A DNA stretch of 64,000 nt from Phanerochaete sordida (taxonomy: Eukaryota; Basidiomycota; Agaricomycetes; Polyporales; Phanerochaetaceae): contig BPQB01000035.1 of assembly GCA_019973155.2 (NCBI GenBank), positions 273,200 through 337,199 on the forward strand, written 5' to 3'. The notes under the pieces are model-generated. The model made no database searches, was not told the DNA's origin, and saw only the letters and a list, made by a program, of their open reading frames with translations. The translations under genes were made by a program, and so were the position numbers. Shown piece by piece: positions 10,701 through 23,600 of the stretch (position 1 is its first letter; each line of letters begins with the position of its first letter).

Positions 10701-12441
10701 CCCCGACATGAAGTCATGGCTTTCGCGACGCTGCTCGCGAGCGCGTTTCTCCTCTTCACGCCGCTGCTCCCTTTCCCACCGATGGGCCTTCTCACGTTCG
10801 TTACGTTCGGCCTCGAACATCTCGCGTTCGCGCTCCCTTGCGGCGGCTACCTCGGCTCTTTCGCGCTCTCTTCGTTCGATGCTCCGGCTTTGGCTCTCCC
10901 TCTCCTTCTCCCGCTCTCTCTCCCTCTCGCGGTCCCTCTCCCTGTAGTGCCTGTCGCGCTCCTTGGGGGTCATCGGCTCTGCGTGCATGCCCGCAGCGCC
11001 GGGGCCAGTGAGCATCTGCGGGGGCGCTCCCCTTGAGCTCATGGTGCTTGAGCTTCGATGGTCAGGACGACCAGCTGATGCATGTGCAGGACCCATGCCA
11101 CCGCCAAATTGGGAAGGAGGTCCCATGGGCGGACCCCGGCCAGCGTCACGTTCGTCGTAGGGCGGCCTTTGCAAGCTGCTCATGGCTGGCGAAGTCGCCT
11201 GACTGCTGTGTCCAGAGCTCCCACGACGGTGGCGCTGTTCGTTGGGAGGGGCGAGGTGGCCCTGAGAAGGAGGATGCCGGCTGAGAGGACCCGTTCCTGG
11301 CAGCGGACCGTTGTACATTGGTGACTGCTCGTTGAAGCCGCCGGGCGGACCCCTTGAATGGCCTTCGAGATGTGGATGACCCATACCGGGCCCGACAGGC
11401 GTCGGGAACAGCGGGATGCTGCCGTGACCTGTCGGCGGCATGCCAGGCCCTGGTGGGGAGGACCCTAGCTTAGATGACGACACGGAGTTTCGCGAGTTGG
11501 GAGGTGGCATGTACATGGGTGAGGGACCGCCTGAATGACCATGGGAGTGACTGTGCTGATGGCTGTGAGAGTGACTTGACTGCGAAGAGGAACGTGACGG
11601 AGGACCCGGAGGGCGGTGTTCGTATGGGTGAGGCAAAGGTCCTGGAAATGAATGTTCAGTCCCTGCATTAAATTAGATAGAGTTGTACAAAGAAGCGCAG
11701 ACTGTCGGAAGAGGCGTTGCAAAGATCAAGGTGCTTCCGTCGCATGCAGTGCCACAGTAGCGCTCTGCAGCCGAGGCGGGCCGATATATCCGTTTGACAT
11801 GACGGACGGCAGCACCATGGCGAGCAGCAGCTCGAAGGCGAAGGCTTGTTTTGCGAGACGAAGTGCCGAGGGTGTCAAGGCACGGTCGGCGCGCAAAGCG
11901 CCAGGTGGGAAAAGTTTATGCCAGGGACCAAGCGCGTGGGTGATCGACACGCGACCGACCGGCACAGCACGAGAGATATTCAACGCGGGCAATAGCACTC
12001 ACCTGGCGGCCCCATCGACGACTGCTGTCCATGCTGCTGCCTCAAAGACATCTCATGCGATAGCGACGGCAGAGGTTCGTGCTCTTGACGACGAGGTTTG
12101 AGGTCGTACTCGGGCAGGATAGCGGATGGCGGCGGGAGGCGCTGCGCCTGTGGGTGGTTGCCCGGGTAGTCGGGAGGGAAGGAGCGTGGCGGCGACGCTT
12201 GCCTCGAGCTTCTTGAGTTGTGGCCATGGTAGGACTGCGATGGGTGTAGATGCGGATGAGGCGACGGCAGCTGTGAATGTCCGGAGGTCTGGCGCTCTCG
12301 TTCCCTGCTTCTTTCCCGATGTTGTGGCTGCTGCGGGGGTGGCTGTGGCTGTTGAGACTGCTGCTGAGGCGGTTGCTGCTCCCTTGTAGGCGGTCTTCGC
12401 TGCGTTGAGGGTGCATCGTGCAGGAGGTCGGCGACGTTCAT
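7799..12441 (-). CDS. RXT3: Rxt3-like subunit of the Rpd3L histone deacetylase complex
   Basis: Exons read as 12003-12441, 9126-11641, 8843-9072 and 7799-8792. The diagnostic block follows a long low-complexity N-terminus: EIHASLLIPSGFIP, IWGGALIPSFSPF, VYTDDSDMFLCALHAGW and RLSRESRYPGGLGSKFMG, then LSAGWGNSHDGAGVEILHAEFVK. Rxt3 is a fungal-specific component of the large Rpd3/Sin3 deacetylase complex in the nucleus. The N-terminal half is rich in His/Pro/Gln/Ser and has a long RE/ER-repeat charged helix near 10200-10950. The C-terminus is an acidic Ala/Glu/Pro-rich tail ending VLSNQVENGMRKGWKLEARSW. The intron 11642-12002 is about 360 bp, unusually long here. A missed small exon in it cannot be excluded. 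Confidence 0.88.
10140..10950 (-). repeat. Arg/Glu charged repeat tract inside RXT3
   Basis: Codes for runs of RERERE-type alternating charges interspersed with RRE and EREK, predicted to form a long single alpha-helix or coiled coil. The DNA is a purine-rich/pyrimidine-rich imperfect hexanucleotide repeat. Confidence 0.6.
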
Positions 12442-13074
12442 GACGGCGGGAGAAGAAAGGCGGCGAGACTGGCAAGAGAATTGGCGCGGTGATCACCCCT
12501 GTGATCGAATCGCAATCTCGCAAATTCCCAGCGGTATCCCGGCGCGAGTCTCACCCTGGGACGCCGGCGGCTCCTGTCGTGCTCGTCGCCGTCGACGACG
12601 TCGGGCAGGGTGATGGTGGTGGTTGGGGTGCAAGCTAGCGCAAGGCGAGACGTTCGCGAAGTCAGAAAATAAGGTTCGGCTCAGAGCCAAAGCCCACGGA
12701 CCCATGCCCCACGTGTCCCTCGCGTGGTTGACGTAGTTCTGTTGCTTCGATCAATGTGATCAGATCTTAGATCGCTCCTTTAGTCTCTTCCTTTTCCGGA
12801 TGTTACCTCCGCAACATCCGGCGTCTAAAAGAATCCCGCCCTTACCCCGCACTTTCAGGATTTCTGGATATTTCGTGCGATTTTTCCGCGGTCTCAGCAG
12901 GATCAGATCGTGTGATAGCAGGGTAAATATGACGATGTACAGCAAATACGTCCGACAGCTAAGTTATAATCACAGCAAGCCAGTACTCTACCGGGACGGC
13001 TCGGGACAACACTCTATGTTGCCGTGAAGGGGATGCGGGAGGTATAGCATGCTTCGAGAGCGACGATCGCTGAC
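12442..13074. other. Intergenic: RXT3 promoter and YRB2 3' region
   Basis: About 630 bp between the RXT3 start and the stop of the next minus-strand gene. No gene recognised. Confidence 0.6.
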
Positions 13075-15484
13075 TCACGAGGGGATGTGAGAATTGATCT
13101 CGTCGAGAAGCTCCTGCGCGACCTTTGCATTTGAAACCTGCGGTCACGAGGCACGGTGAGCACACATCGGCGACGCAGCAAGTCGAGAGAACACCCACGC
13201 GAAGGTTGAAATGTGTCGTTGTCCCGGACTCAAGGACACTGAAGCGGATGTACCGTGGATCCTGTGCAAGGAAGCATTTCATGCCCTTGAACAGCGTCGC
13301 GTTGAGCAAGACGGTATACACAGCCTCCTTTCGCATCACTGCATCAAAGGTCTCAATGGCGAGGCCGGTAGATATAAAGAAACAGACATACAGAGGCGAG
13401 CTCCACTACCGTCTTCCTTGCGTACGTTCAGCTTGAGCGTTCCAGTGCCGCGCTCCTTCCACTGGTTCCCGCTCAACGCGAAAAGCTTGGCGCGGACTTG
13501 GTAGATTGTGTCCTCGTCCTCTTCGCCAGTTTGCACTGGCGACAGTGTCAGCAGTCATGGTAGCGATAGAGACAGGATCCACTCACCTTCCTGCGCCGTC
13601 AAGTTCAGCCTCTTCTCTTCTGCCTCCTGGTCGTCGTCATCCTTGCTGGCCCGCAACCGCTCCCCAAAGCTGACGCTCTTCTCACCCTCGCTGTCCTCGT
13701 TACTGTCATTATCCGTGCCACCGAGGGGGTTTAGCGAATTCAGCACGGACGATGTAGCTTCCGAACCGTCTTCGCCGAGCGCAGGAGTGCTAGACTCCGA
13801 CCGCCTATGCGCAGGCGTGGAAAACGCGTGTGCACCGCCTGTTGCGTATGCCGAGAATGCGCTGACACGTGCGGGGGAGTGATTGCGCATGGGGGACTTG
13901 CTGCGGCTTCCGAAAGCCGCCATGGGTGTTGGTGATTTCGGACGCTTCGCAGCAGAGGCGAAGGGTGAAGAGCTGGAGGCGAAGGCCTCGAAGCCTGTGC
14001 GCTTCAAGGTCGACTCCTTCGGTGGCGAGCCGGAGGTTTCTGTCGATAAAGATGCAGAGCCGAGCGTGGGGAAAGGGCTCGCTATGGGCTTGGGCGCCGT
14101 GGTCGAACTCGAACTCGAGCTGGTACTTGCCCAAGGAGATGACTTCGAAGCGAAGATGCTTGGACCCTTCACGCTGGAGAACGGCGAGCTGGTGGACGCG
14201 TATGCCATGAAACCACTCTGTCCAGAGCTCTCAGACGGCGTTCTCAGTCGAACGCGAGACAACACGTACCAGCTTAGGAGTCGCGGACGACTGCGTGGAC
14301 TGCGTAGACTGCGTAGACTGCTCTTGGCTCGACGGCGGTGTCGACGCCTTCGACTGTTCCTGGCTGGCAGTTTGGCTGCTGCCTGCACTCGCAGCTCCGG
14401 CGGCTTCGGCGTCCTTCTTCATCTCCTCGTCGGGCGGAGGCGTGGGTCTCTTCGTTTCCCGCGGATTGACGTCCTCGTCCGGCTCATCTCTTGGCCGCTT
14501 GGAGGCTGGGGCCTTCTTCGCGTCCTGCTCGTCGGAGACCTCGTCGGGCACCTTACGGTCACTGATAGTGCGATCTACCAACTTCCGCTTGAGGCCCTTC
14601 TCCTGCTCCATGCTCTCGTTCGACGCGCGTCTTGAGATGCCCTTTTCTGGCGATTCGGGTGGTCCAGGTGGCGATGGGGAGTTACGCGGCGGAGTGGACA
14701 CGATGTTCTCTACTGGCGTGGGGTCGTCATGTTGGGCAACGGGGGGAACCTCTGCAGGGTCAGCCTCTCCAGCGTGTTCGTCCTCGCCGTCGCCGTCGAG
14801 CGCCATGGGTGGGTTCTCCCCGCGCATGAGCGGCGGTAGTGTCACCGGCTCCTGGTTGTCGTCCTGCGTTTCTTCGGTGGCCATCTGGTGGTCTGGTAGC
14901 TCTTCCGCCACCGACTTCACTGCCTCGGGCGGGGGAGACGGCTGCTTCGGCATGTTCTGCCAGGTGAGGTCCTCAACACCCTGGCTGATCTGCCGTATCA
15001 GCTTGGACTCGTGCCGAGGCGAGCCACCGCTCTGTTCCGGCTCGAATGCCGTCGGCGCGTCGGCAGCCTCGTCTTCCTCCTCCGTCGCATCCAGCTGCGC
15101 GCTCACTCTGTTCTTCTTCGCCGGCGTGCGCCTGTCTTTCGCCTCGACGTGGACCGCTTCAGCATCCTGTCATTCACAATAAGCCATTCAATGTTACGTG
15201 CAGGTAATTACAACAAGATGAGCAACCGCTAAGGAAGACAATCGGATATGTGTGGGTACGCACGATAGACGCTGCCTGCGGCGTGCCAGGCTCTAGCGAG
15301 ACCTCCCTCTCTCGTTTGCGCGACTGCTTAGTGCCTGTACATCGCGAGATGTCTATTTCAACGCGCTCGGTACTATTGAGATAAAGTACTCACTGCCCAT
15401 ATCTTCTGGCGGGGTATTGGTGCCTTGCTCATTCACCTCTACGTCCTGTATGACATGCTCTTCAGAGATATCTTGCGCAGCCAT
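13075..15484 (-). CDS. YRB2: Yrb2/Hba1-like Ran-binding protein (RanBP3 type)
   Basis: Multi-exon gene. Exon 1 starts MAAQDISEEHVIQDVEV. A small exon gives KREREVSLEPGTPQA, a motif typical of the Yrb2/Hba1/RanBP3 N-terminus. A large central exon is acidic and Ser/Pro-rich with a basic patch (KGLKRKLVDR). Next come FxS/FG-poor Ser-rich repeats such as FEAFASSSSPFAS and FSAYATGG. The C-terminus is a RanBD1 domain: EEDEDTIYQVRAKLFAL, WKERGTGTLKLNV, LMRKEAVYTVLLNATLF, then QELLDEINSHIPS. The family aids Crm1-dependent nuclear export by binding RanGTP. Introns lie inside the RanBD (for example, donor GTATGTC and acceptor TGATGCAG near 13344-13410). The domain appears complete. Confidence 0.87.
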
Positions 15485-16384
15485 TGCGCACAATGTGGGG
15501 ATACAAGACAAGAAAGGTTTTTTGTGGTTACGGAGTGGTGAGCGTCGTGAAAGGAGTGAAAGACCAAGCGGGAAGCTTGAGCCTGAAGACCTTGTTATGG
15601 CAGCGTTCTGAGTGTGATTGATGGCTTTACACGCGACTGTAATGCGGTCATCAAAACCGTAAGCGGAGATCCAAAGACGAGTAACGATGCCAGTGTTATT
15701 CTGTAAGTAGCTGACATTGACCAAGTAAGTAATAACACTGACGCGTTTACTATCAGAGGCCGTCGGCTGCGCTGCCTCGCAGCACATCGTCAGAATATCA
15801 GGTGTAGATCGCCATAACCAGGAACAATAACATGTTCATCTGACTCGGACAGTGCTTAAGGCCCTATTTCCTTGTTCGTCCCGTCAGTGCAGCCGCAAGA
15901 GTAAGCAAGGATTTCGACCATAGTGCAATCACCCCGGAAAGCGTGACATCAGGACTCCGGCTCGCCGTAGCTGGCTTCTACACGTCTCACCCTCCTACCA
16001 TCTTCCTCCTCCAGCACAGGATTGCCAAGCGAGCTCAGCGAAGCTGCTCCAGTGCCAAGCAAACTAGGCAGACTGCTGCGCAGAAAGTCACGCCAGGGGG
16101 CCTTACAGGATTCGACCTGGATTTGGGTGACCTCCGGAGACTGCTGTGCGCGCTGCGGGCGACGACGAGTAATCCATTTTATTCTGTCTCATCGCCACTG
16201 TATCTCAAGCCTCCCACTTCTCCCCTCCCCCAGATTCTGTCTGCCGGACCAGTCGCACAATCTCATGCCCAGTGTAGCTCTCCTGCCTCCCTCACCAGCG
16301 TTCGCAGGGTTTGGACCGTCAAACTCGAGTAAGCACGCCCCGTCTTTCACTGGTATTCGTTGTCAACAGTTCACTACTGCAGAG
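15485..16384. other. Divergent promoter region with a 5'UTR intron
   Basis: Between the YRB2 start (-) and the DOA4-like start (+). On the plus strand a CTCGA/GTAAGCACG donor near 16330 and a CTACTGCAG acceptor just before 16382 suggest a leader intron ending 3 nt before the ATG. Confidence 0.5.
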
Positions 16385-19300
16385 ATGCAGAACGGATATG
16401 CGCCGAAGGGAAGCGAGACGATAGCGGAGATCAAGGCTGCCGCCAAAGAGCAGGCTCTGAAGGTCCGGGGTGCCTCCGCTACGTCCTTGCTACGTGCCGC
16501 GGGGGAACAGTTGCAAATAGCGAGAGTAAAGGAATCAGATGGTGAACTGCGGGAGGCACTGGGCTCGTTAACGAAGGCGGCGGTGTTGTTGAGTATGTTC
16601 ATGGAATCCTTGGAGTTCAAGCAGGAGCGACAAGGGAAGAAAGGCGGCGTGCTTACTACACAGTTCATGAGCTTCCATGAGGTGAGTAATCCGCCACATG
16701 AACATATGTAGACGTCGCAGAGGTGCTTACATTGCACAGAAGGAAGGGAAGGACATAACGGGGCGTATGGAGCAGGTGGAGGCTAAGCTCGAGGAGATGG
16801 ACAGGGCAGCTGCACGGTGCGTGGCTTGCTATTTACACGTGTCCAGATACTCAACGTCTGAACAGCGAGGCAGACACCCCTGCCGATGGTCCTGTGAAGA
16901 AAGCCGGAGGTAGCATTGCTGATCGAATGCGAGCCTTGCAGAACGCGGGCATGTCCATATCACCCAGTGCGGTGTCCTCAAAACGCATTTCTAAGGATTA
17001 CAAGGTCCCGCCGTCACCCTCGGTTGCACCGTTCACTGAAGCTCCTACACCGTCTTCGCCTGCGACGTCTTCGTTCGCGCCGCACGCGGCACCGTCTCCA
17101 GAAGTCTCCAAGTCGTTTAGAGCACCTTTGCACAGTCTACCATCCCCCTTGGTCCCATCTTCCAACCATGCGTCTCCTGTATCAAACGGCTCGGTTCCCT
17201 CAGCTCCACATACTCTGATACCTGCCTCAAGCTTCGGGCCACCTTCCCCGACATCCTCTACATCTTCTTCACCACAGCTTTCGGCACGCTTAAGCCTCCA
17301 GGACTTCAACCATAATTTCCCTTCTATCAATGAACTCGACGAGATGGACGTCTTGAAGCTTCCGTCGCCACCTGCGGTGAACCCTCTTGCTACTGGGTCT
17401 AGTAGACATTCCGATAAGTTCGTCGAGAACAACTCCCCGGTGACGGCTTATTCGCCAACGGTGTTCTCTAAACAATTTCCGGTCTTGCCGGTCGAGCCTG
17501 GGCCTAGACCATCGAGCACCCCGATCCCGAGCATCGATACGTTCAATAGTCGACCAAGTTCGCCAGCGCCCCGCTCGCCTCTCGCTCCGACTGTGCCTAG
17601 GAAGCCCTCGAACCTTGCGCTGAACGGGGGCCAGCGGTCTCCGCTGATGCCGCACATCACGCCAGAGAAGCAAAAGCGCGAGCTACCCACCGCTTTCTTC
17701 CCCGAGACGCTGCACGAATACGTCACAAAAAGCGACTTCAAGATACTCATTCTTGACGTAAGGAATCGACAAGAGTTCGAGGCGGAGCATATCAAGGCGG
17801 ACGCGGTGGTGTGCATCGAGCCGTCTGTTCTGTTACGGTCCAAGTGTGTATTCCGATATTATCTCATACCACATCTCGTCATCTGACGATGCCATAGTGC
17901 CTCCGCAGACACCATTGAAGACTCTCTGGCTGTGGCACCCAGACATGAGTCTATCCTCTTCTCGAACCGCGACAAGTTTGATCTTGTAGCGGTATACGAC
18001 GACTCGTCAGAGTCCATCTCGGATTCGCGCGCTTTAACAGCTCTGGTTGGCGCCATCTATGAGCGATCCTTCAAGAAGATGCTTCGCAACATTCCGCTGA
18101 TTCTTGTCGGCGGATTGAAGGCGTGGAAAGCCAGATTCGGACCTGACGAGCTCGTGCGAGGAGGAACGGAGTCGGTGCTGGAAGTACCAAGCGCCTCTAG
18201 CATGGCTTTCAGTGACCTCGACGCGTCTCCTATGATGAACGGGCATTCTACAACGCACCTGAATGGCTCGCTCATGCCACCGCAACAGCCTCTTGCGCCC
18301 ATGCCATCTCCGACGCTTGCACCCATCTCTTCACATACCAGGGCTCCGGCGGAGTCCTCGACAACGTACACCTCTCCTTTGCTCGAATCAACAAACTTTT
18401 CGCGCCCCGCGTCCATGTCGCCCTCAATGCAAGATGGAAACGCGTACAAGATGTGGATGCCGCCTCCGGGTGCCTCAATGACGCCTATACCTCCCGAAAA
18501 TGTACCATTAGCATTACGGTCGGTATACATTCTAGACGCAGTCTGGATATCTAGTCTGATGATTCTATTTCACTAGACCCGGAATGTCGAGCCAAACGGA
18601 ACCGCCCCCACTTGCCCGCAGACCTGCCGTGAGTCGACCTTCGTCGAACTCCGTATCATCGTACGGGTCTCCGATACCTGATGCGGTGCGTCCAGGCTCG
18701 AGCTACCCCTCCCGACCGTGCTGACTCGCTCACAGGCAATGCCTCATCGCTCCTCCCCTTCTCTTCCGAATGGCATACAATACCCACAGTTCAGCCGTAC
18801 GATATCACCACAGATAGGTGGCGTCTCCACGTTCCATCCTTCAGCGGTCAACGGTCTTGTATCGCTCCCGCCGCAAGCGTCGATCAACCCGTCGCCACTA
18901 TCAAGACGGCGCAGTGACTATGTCGACCAGTCGCAAGAAGCGTTAGCAACGATCACTCACCGTCCGTCAATAGACTACCCAGAGCTGTCGGCGCAGTCGG
19001 TCCTCCGCCCGCCGCCCGCTGTGGCTACGTCAACGATGGAGCGCCAGGACAACAGGCCGCGGATCTCGTCGCAGTCAGGTCCAAAACCGCCCACGATCCC
19101 GTCCGAGTACCCGGTCACGTACTGGCCAGACATCCAAATCGGCACGTCGGGACTGAAGAACCTGGGCAACACCTGTTACATGAACTCCACAATCCAGTGC
19201 CTCAGCGCAACGGTGCCCTTTGCGCGATTCTTTACTGGTGAGTGCCGCCCGATCGTAAATATGCGTTTCACTGACACGCTGCAGATGGTCGCTGGAGGAG

Positions 19301-20524
19301 CGCGGTGAACATGATCAACCCCATGGGAACAAAAGGTCAACTAGCGCAAGCATTTGCAGGCATTATTCGCGACATGTGGCAAGGCGAGATGCCCAGTCTC
19401 ACGCCGCTTCCTTTCCGCGTATGTCTGGTAATATTCGGCGACGCTATCTATGCTGACGCCTTTGCTATAGCGCACCGTCTGTTCCTACGCCAAGCAATTC
19501 TCCGGCTCGGAGCAGCACGACTCGCAAGAGTTCCTCAGCGTGCTCCTCGATGGCCTGCACGAGGACTTGAACCGTGTTCTCAACAAGCCTCGCATCGAGA
19601 TGACGCCGGAGAGAGAAGCGGAGCTCGAGCGACTACCGACACAAGTGGCGAGCGAGCAGCAGTGGCAGATCTACCGCATGCGCGACGACAGTCTGGTCGT
19701 CGACTTCTTCCAGGGTCAGTACCGGAGTCGACTGGAGTGCCTGACGTGTCACAAGGCGAGTCCGCGAGGTTTTTGGTGCAGCATCAGCATGCTCATCTTC
19801 TTGCCCAGACATCGACGACATACAACACTTTCATGTACCTGACTTTGCCCGTCCCGGACAAGAGGAGCTCGGTGAGCTTGCAGCAATGCCTGGATGCGTT
19901 CGTCAAGGAAGAGGTGATGGAGAAGTCTGATGCCTGGTACGACCTTCCCATTGCTCGTTCCACACTGGTAGCTGACGACGTTCGCAGGAACTGCCCGAGC
20001 TGCAAGCAGCTGCGGAAGGCGTCGAAAGTGCTCTCGCTCTCGCGATTGCCGCCTGTGCTGCTGATCCACCTCAAGCGCTTCTCCGTCAAGGGACACTTCA
20101 CGGAGAAGATCGAGACGCCTGTCGAGTTCCCCCTCCGCGGCCTCGACCTCACGAACTACATGCCGCCACCGCTCCCGCCCGGCGTCGGCGGCGGATCGAC
20201 GGTCTCCCCCGACGACCCTCGTGCACAAATACCCCCTTACAGATACGACTTATACGGAGTGACGAATCACTATGGTACATTAAGCAGTGGCCACTGTGAG
20301 TGCGATCCGTGCTCTCACAGCACGCCCACGCTGACGGCATCCGTAGATACGGCTTGTATTTCTTCTCGCGGTGGATGGTTGTATTGTGATGATAGTCGGA
20401 TAACAGCAATGGAAGCGCAAAAGGTGGTGGTAAGTAACCTCTTGCTACCGTGTCGACGCAGGCTCACGTACCTGCGCAGGACAAGCGTGCGTATATACTG
20501 TTCTACAAGAGGACGAAGGCATAG
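16385..20524 (+). CDS. DOA4: Doa4/Ubp4-type ubiquitin hydrolase (rhodanese + USP)
   Basis: Starts MQNGYAPKGSETIAEIK and has a helical N-terminal region like the USP8 dimerisation/MIT segment. A long Ser/Pro linker follows, then a rhodanese-like domain (FKILILDVRNRQEFEAEHIK, later NIPLILVGGLKAWK) and a USP catalytic domain. The Cys box is LKNLGNTCYMNSTIQCLS (from about 19156). The middle is EQHDSQEFLSVLLDGLHEDLN, with zinc-binding CLTCHK and NCPSCKQLRKASK. The His box is NHYGTLSSGHYTAC followed by GGWLYCDDSR, split by an intron at 20297. The end is DKRAYILFYKRTKA. Doa4-class enzymes recover ubiquitin from cargo at late endosomes. The rhodanese domain lacks a CxxGxR loop and is probably non-catalytic. 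There are about ten exons. Confidence 0.9.
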
Positions 20525-20681
20525 TAGACGTCAGAAGCCCGTTCACATCTAACCCACTGTCAATCTTGTTTGTTTATTCTCCTTGCTCTCCCAGATGTAC
20601 TTTTTGTTCCCATTCGTTTGCATAGTGATAACCCCCGTATACCATAGTACATGTAATCATAAACACTAGTAGCACCAGGAA

Positions 20682-23600
20682 CTATGTCGCCACAATCCCG
20701 TTCATCGGCACCACCCCGTTCGCGCCCGCGTGTGCGCTGCCGTTCAGCGCGGCATGCGCGGCATGGGCCTCGTGGTTCGCGCGCGAGCCCTCGAAGTGGC
20801 AGCGGTGGCACAGCCAGGTCTGTTCGCTCGTGTCGGGCGTCGCGTCGCGCGGCGGCGAGGGCGTGCTCGGCGGCGTGAGGTAGAACGCGGGCGAGAACTC
20901 GGTGTGGCAGCGCGTACACGCCGGGTCGGGGTACGCGCGCGAGCTCTCCGAGTCGGCCGAGTCCTCGGTGTTGAGCATCGCGTCGAGGCGCTGCGCCTTG
21001 CGCAGCAGCCCGTGCGTGTTCTCGACGTTCGCCTGCTTGTACGCCTTCGTGTACACCTGCAGCGCGGTCTGGGCGGGCGTCAGCGTCTCGTCGCGATAAA
21101 AAGGCACTAGGCAGGCGCACCTCGCCTGCATCGTTCGTGTCGCAGATGCCGAACGTCTGCCGACGATTCGTGGGGTGGCCCTTGCACGTCACCTGCGGGA
21201 CCATGCAGCCCGCGGCGTCCTTGAAGTCGACGGACACCGTCGTCTCGCGGCGGCTGCTCTTGATCGGCTGCACCTCGAAGCCGAACTTGTGTCCGGCCTT
21301 CCACGCGCACGAGACGTGGTACTCGGCTGGGCAGTCGCTGCAGCGTACGACGGCGCCGCCGTTAGAGTCGCAGAGCGTGCATTTCTACGAAACGATCAGT
21401 ACATGCATGGAAATGTAGGGACGCGCGACGTACGTTCATCCAGCGGTATTGTGGGATCCCGCTGATGCCCTCGATGAGCCGTAACCGGCTGGCGTCCGTG
21501 AAGTTGACCTCGGGTATAAACACGGCGCACAGGACGTGGCACCACGCGTGACCCTCTGTGGGCTTGCACGCGCGGAGATACGTGTCCGGCGGGGGGTATA
21601 GGAGCTTCTTCTTGGGATCTCGTCGTACGCGGGGGCAGAGCAGGCAGTCCGGTTTCTGTGCACGAGCATTGAGCAGGGCCCACATCGGCCAGCGACACGC
21701 GGCACGCACCAGTGAAGCCTCCAGGTTCTTCTCGTTCGCACACAGCTCGCACGTCCACGAGTCGGCGTTCGCGGGGTCGACATTCGCGCCGTACGCGCCG
21801 GGGTGCACCTTGAACTGGCACTGCTTGCAGCGCAGCACCTTGCCGGCGGGCCCGTTCTTGTGGCACGCCATGCAGCGCACCTGGGGCACGGCCGGCGGCG
21901 GCGGCGAGGTCTGCGAGACGGACGTCTGGCGCGCGGTCAGCAGCAGGAGCGCGGAGAGGCACAGGCGCGACTGACCCTCGGGCGCTTGCTCGTCGTCTGC
22001 GCGAGCGGCGTGCCCTCGCGCTTCTCGGCGGGCTTCGCCTTCGCGAGCGGGTCCTCGCGCATCGGGCGGATGTTGAGGTCGGCATACTTGCGCCAGCTGA
22101 TGCCGCAGTTGTCGCAGAGGACGTTCGTCGAGAGGCCCTTCGGCGCCTTCCACCAGACCTCGCTCTCGCGCGTGCGGCACGCGCCGCAGCTCGTCGTGCT
22201 CTTCGCGTGCTCGGCGACGATCGAGCCCTCGTCGTCCGAGTCTGCCGCGGGCGGCGCCTTCTCGGCGGGCACGACGCGCCCCGCGGCCCGTGCGGCCTTG
22301 ATACGCTTGTTCTCCTCGCCGAGCTTCGCGCTGCAGGCGTGCGTGAGTGCGCCGTGCGTGGGTGGGGAGGGCGATTACGTACTTCTTCCAGTGCCCGTAG
22401 AAGCGGACAATCTCCGGCATCGTGCGCGACGGGAGCTCTTCGTGCACGAGTCGCAGTTCTGCGCCGTGCTGCATGATTCCATCCTCGAACGCGGCGATTT
22501 CGGCGTCAGTCCAGCCCTTGTCGGAGTAGCTGGTCTCGCGTTTGGCCCACTGATTGAATTGTGAGTGCGCAGATAAGGGCTATCGGAGCGTATCGCTGAC
22601 CTTCCGAAGTCGATGTGGGGACTTCATGTTCACAGTCAAAAAGTCCCGGCCAGAAGCCCATGCATCGCTGAAGCGCTTGATGACTTCTGAAAGCCAGTCA
22701 ACGTTGTATTTGAGCTTCTCATTTCGGGTCAATGAGTTCTTGACAGTTTCCACTGCAGCAAATTCGTCAGCATAGAGAGCAAGTGAGTAGAGAGAAGGAT
22801 GAGAGTGGGAAATGCCCCGCGGGGATGAGACCAGAGGCAGAAGCAGCCTGGAAAGCAGCTCAGCACTGACGCGATGCTGATGTTGGCTTTCCTGGCAACT
22901 GTACAGCAGCTCGCTCCCGCACAGGATAGTTGTCTCCTTTCTAGACAGTGTTTCTGCCACCCAAGGCTGGTGGGGAGCACACCGCCTGGCTATGTAGATG
23001 CTGTTGCCATCTGGATACGATGCCAGCGCGAAGAGCGCACCCCGACCACGCCTGATAGATGCAAGAGAAATGTAACGCACTGGCTGCAACTGCAGGGATG
23101 GGTCAGCACAGGAATCGCCTGACGAACAAGAATGCACGCACCCTCCTGGTCGGACATCTCGTCGACTCTGCTGAGCACCTCGATTGTGCCGTCATCTCCG
23201 CGTTCGTCTATGTCGGCTATGCACTGTGAGCGAATATTTTGGGTATTTTGTGCGCAGGGGACTCACCTGGGGGGTCGTCGCCGGGGACGGGGAGGGCGCC
23301 TACCTGATACTTGGGCCCCACGCGGGTCGCGGCACGTGGGAAGATGAGATCATCGGGATCTGGAGCAGCCAAATTGAGCACGGGGGGTTCGACCAGACAA
23401 CGCCACGCCTACCGAGCGTATCCTCCGCGACCGTGTACTGCCTGCGCCCTGCCTCAGCCCCCGCGGTCGGAATAAATTCAGGCAAAAACTCACCCAAAAT
23501 ACCGGAAGGGCCACATCTTGAAGTGTCGTATCTCGAGGTTCTCCTCCTTCTCGGCCTGCACCCGGTCCTTGCGCGGGCGGCCGCGGCCCCGCGGCGCGGG

